NCBI GenBank assembly: GCA_030539415.1
Contig: JAUNSE010000053.1
Coordinates: 2,819-9,203, forward strand
Reading direction: 5' to 3'
Length of the DNA: 6,385 nucleotides
Origin: Desulfovibrionaceae bacterium
GTDB taxonomy: Bacteria > Desulfobacterota > Desulfovibrionia > Desulfovibrionales > Desulfovibrionaceae
Below the pieces are notes generated by a model. That model ran no database searches. It saw only the letters and a list, made by a program, of their open reading frames with translations, and was not told where the DNA came from. This document shows positions 3,954 through 6,385 of the stretch, in pieces. A program made the translations under genes and the position numbers. Position 1 is the stretch's first letter. Each line of letters starts with the position of its first letter.

Positions 3954-6385
3954 ATGGCCAAAATGAAAACAATGGACGGCAACAACGCGACCGCGTGGAT
4001 CGCGTATGCCATGTCCGAAACCGCCGCTATCTACCCCATCACCCCCTCTTCCGTCATGGGTGAAGTGGTCGACGAGATGGCTGCCAAGGGTGTCAAGAAC
4101 ATTCTGGGCCAGAAAGTGGCCGTGCGTGAAATGCAGTCCGAGGCTGGCGCCGCCGGCGCCGTGCACGGCATGCTGGCCGCCGGCTCTCTGACCTCCACCT
4201 ACACGGCTTCTCAGGGCCTGCTGCTGATGATCCCGAACATGTACAAAATCGCCGGCGAGCTTCTCCCCGGCGTGTTCCATGTTTCGGCCCGCGCCCTGGC
4301 CAGCCACGCTCTGTCCATCTTCGGCGACCATCAGGACGTCATGGCCTGTCGCCAGACCGGCTTCACCATGCTGTGCTCCTGTTCCGTTCAGGAGTGCATG
4401 GACCTCGCCCTGGTTGCCCATCTCTCCGCTCTGGATTCCAGCGTGCCGGTTCTCCACTTCTTCGACGGTTTCCGCACCTCTCATGAAATCCAGAAGATCG
4501 AGCTGATCGATTACGAGGACATCAAGAAGCTGGTGCCCTGGGAAGCTGTTGCCGAATTCCGCGACCGCGCCATGAATCCGCACCATCCCAACATCCGCGG
4601 CACCGCCCAGAACCCCGACATCTACTTCCAGAACGTCGAAGCCGGCAACGCCTTCCACGACGCTGTGCCCGCCATTGTTGAAGCGAACATGAAGAAGGTC
4701 GCCGCCATCACCGGCCGTCCTCACCACCTGTTCGAATACTCCGGCGCCCCGGACGCCGAGCGCGTCATCATCAGCATGGGCTCCTCCTGTGAAGTCATCG
4801 ACGAAACCCTGCAGCACCTGGTTGCCCAGGGCGAGAAGATCGGTCTGGTGCGCGTGCACCTGTACCGTCCCTTCTCCGCCGAGCACTTCCTCAAGGCTCT
4901 GCCCGCCACCGTGCGCAAAATCACCGTCCTCGACCGCACCAAGGAACCCGGCTCCCTCGGCGAGCCCCTGTACCTCGATGTGTGCACCGTCCTCAAGGAG
5001 AAGGGCCGCGGTCCTCTTCCGGACGTGGTCTGCGGCCGCTACGGCCTCGGCTCCAAGGACTTCACCCCCGGCATGGTCAAGGCCATCTACGACAACATGC
5101 TGGCCCTGCAGCCCAAGAACCACTTCACCGTGGGCATCAACGACGATGTGACCAACCTGTCCCTCGACGTTGAGCAGGAACTCGACACCGTGCCCGAAGG
5201 CACCATTCAGTGCAAGTTCTTCGGCCTCGGCGCCGACGGCACCGTGGGCGCCAACAAGCAGGCCATCAAGATCATCGGTGACAACACCGACATGTACGCT
5301 CAGGCCTACTTCGCCTACGACTCCAAGAAATCCGGCGGCTTCACCGTTTCCCATCTCCGCTTCGGCCACAAGCCCATCCAGTCCTGCTACCTGATCTCCC
5401 ATGCCGACTACATCGCCTGCCACAAGGCCGCGTATGTGACCCAGTACGACCTGCTGGACGGCATCAAGGACGGCGGCACCTTCGTGCTGAACTCCGACTG
5501 GAGCCTCGAGGAGATGGAGAAGCAGCTTCCTGCCTCGATGAAGAACATCATCGCCAAGAAGCACCTCAAGTTCTACAACATCGACGCCGTGAAGGTTGCC
5601 CAGGAAGTGGGTCTCGGCGGCCGCATCAACATGATCATGCAGACCGCCTTCTTCAAGCTCGCCCAGGTCATTCCCTTCGAGCGCGCTGTCGAACTGCTGA
5701 AGGAATCCATCAAGAAGACCTACGGCAGCAAGGGCGACAAGATCGTCAACATGAACATCGCCGCCGTTGATCAGGGCATGAACGCTCTGGTCGAGGTGAA
5801 CTACCCCGAGTCCTGGGCCACCACCACCGAAGGCGCCGTGGTCTCCCATGACAACGACAGCGAATACGTGGCCTCCGTCGTGCGTCCTATTCTGGCCCAG
5901 CGCGGCGACAAGCTGCCCGTGTCCGCCATGGCTCCCGACGGCATCATGGAGTCCGGCACCGCTGCCTGCGAAAAGCGCGGCGTGGCCATTCTGGTTCCCG
6001 AATGGCAGCCCGAGAGCTGCATCCAGTGCTGCCAGTGCTCCTTCGTCTGCCCCCATGCCACCATCCGTCCTGTGATCGCCACCGAGGAAGAGCTCGAAGG
6101 CGCTCCCGAGACCTATGTGACGGTCGATGCCAAGGGCAAGGAAGTCAAGGGCATGAAGTTCCGCATGCAGGTCTACGCCGAGGACTGCCTCGGCTGCGGC
6201 TCCTGCGCCGATGTCTGCCCCGCCAAGAACAAGGCTCTCATCATGAAGCCTCTGGCCACCCAGATCGAGGCCGAGAAGGCCAATCTCGCCTTCTCCGAAG
6301 CGAACGTCTCCATCAAGGACAACCTGATGGACCGCTTCTCCCTGAAGGGCTCCCAGCTGCAGCAGCCTCTGCATGAGTTCTCCGG
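3954..6385 (+). CDS. por: Pyruvate:ferredoxin (flavodoxin) oxidoreductase, single-chain type, N-terminal 810 residues (3' end outside window)
   Basis: This cytoplasmic enzyme oxidises pyruvate and CoA to acetyl-CoA and CO2 and passes electrons to ferredoxin. Frame 3954 is open to the window edge; single-chain homologues have about 1200 residues, so roughly a third is missing. Domain I has YPITPSS with Thr30 and REMQSEAGAAGA with Glu63, matching the pyruvate/thiamine-contacting Thr31 and Glu64 of D. africanus, and Arg113 in HVSARAL matching Arg114. FFDGFRTSHEIQKIE follows. Domain II has TKEPG (329-333). The gamma-type domain III shows GLGADGTVGANKQAIKIIG (424-442) and YDSKKSGG. The EKR motif is at 673-675. 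Domain V holds two [4Fe-4S] motifs: Cys689, 692, 695, 699 and Cys745, 748, 751, 755. The third cluster and the thiamine-diphosphate domain lie beyond the edge. Cysteines at 141, 143, 148 and 693 look additional. It has its own regulatory region and is preceded by a terminator. nifJ is the alternative name. Confidence 0.96.
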   Translation, partial: MAKMKTMDGNNATAWIAYAMSETAAIYPITPSSVMGEVVDEMAAKGVKNILGQKVAVREMQSEAGAAGAVHGMLAAGSLTSTYTASQGLLLMIPNMYKIAGELLPGVFHVSARALASHALSIFGDHQDVMACRQTGFTMLCSCSVQECMDLALVAHLSALDSSVPVLHFFDGFRTSHEIQKIELIDYEDIKKLVPWEAVAEFRDRAMNPHHPNIRGTAQNPDIYFQNVEAGNAFHDAVPAIVEANMKKVAAITGRPHHLFEYSGAPDAERVIISMGSSCEVIDETLQHLVAQGEKIGLVRVHLYRPFSAEHFLKALPATVRKITVLDRTKEPGSLGEPLYLDVCTVLKEKGRGPLPDVVCGRYGLGSKDFTPGMVKAIYDNMLALQPKNHFTVGINDDVTNLSLDVEQELDTVPEGTIQCKFFGLGADGTVGANKQAIKIIGDNTDMYAQAYFAYDSKKSGGFTVSHLRFGHKPIQSCYLISHADYIACHKAAYVTQYDLLDGIKDGGTFVLNSDWSLEEMEKQLPASMKNIIAKKHLKFYNIDAVKVAQEVGLGGRINMIMQTAFFKLAQVIPFERAVELLKESIKKTYGSKGDKIVNMNIAAVDQGMNALVEVNYPESWATTTEGAVVSHDNDSEYVASVVRPILAQRGDKLPVSAMAPDGIMESGTAACEKRGVAILVPEWQPESCIQCCQCSFVCPHATIRPVIATEEELEGAPETYVTVDAKGKEVKGMKFRMQVYAEDCLGCGSCADVCPAKNKALIMKPLATQIEAEKANLAFSEANVSIKDNLMDRFSLKGSQLQQPLHEFS

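Noticed and set aside
3879..6374. Long open frame of 831 codons on the minus strand opposite por
   Set aside because: Same codon-bias effect; the predicted product is low-complexity Gly/His/Ala-rich, whereas the + strand encodes an unmistakable pyruvate:ferredoxin oxidoreductase.
1..6385. Selenoprotein genes with an in-frame TGA near selB
   Set aside because: Both complete 3' ends in the window use TAG, and I found no in-frame TGA inside the three coding regions.

Overview
The window holds three protein genes, all on the + strand, in GC-rich DNA with strongly C/G-ending codons. Two of the three run off the window edges. Gene content, composition and the close resemblance of the third gene to the Desulfovibrio africanus enzyme (compared from memory, no search run) suggest an anaerobic sulfate- or sulfite-reducing bacterium of the Desulfovibrionaceae. 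The family-level call is inference.

Layout. Positions 1-1334 are the 3' part of selB, the selenocysteine-specific elongation factor: the end of the EF-Tu-like body and the whole winged-helix tail that binds the SECIS RNA. After 73 bases with no convincing terminator comes a complete gene (1408-3117) for a flavoprotein of the CoA-disulfide reductase/NADH oxidase family with a fused C-terminal rhodanese domain. A strong intrinsic terminator at 3176-3204 closes this unit, so selB and the flavoprotein are probably co-transcribed.

Positions 3205-3953 form a long gene-free interval with very unusual composition. Bases 3301-3540 are only about 12% GC by hand count. A middle stretch (about 3541-3720) is of intermediate GC, and a second AT-rich patch follows. 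The interval holds short direct repeats, a 13-bp palindrome, three same-orientation TTCACAA words, a possible -10 box and two consecutive predicted stem-loops just before the next gene. It is best read as the regulatory region and leader of that gene, with no supported protein gene inside.

Positions 3954-6385 are the 5' two thirds of por (nifJ type), the single-chain pyruvate:ferredoxin oxidoreductase. The window ends after the two-[4Fe-4S] ferredoxin domain and before the C-terminal thiamine-diphosphate domain.

Together the genes describe strict anaerobic physiology: selenoprotein synthesis, thiol/sulfane-sulfur redox chemistry and ferredoxin-linked pyruvate oxidation. I see no mobile element, CRISPR array, tRNA or rRNA. 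Nothing here amounts to a clearly new system. The points most worth checking are the AT-rich regulatory interval, the selB/rhodanese-flavoprotein pairing and the extra cysteines in both redox enzymes.
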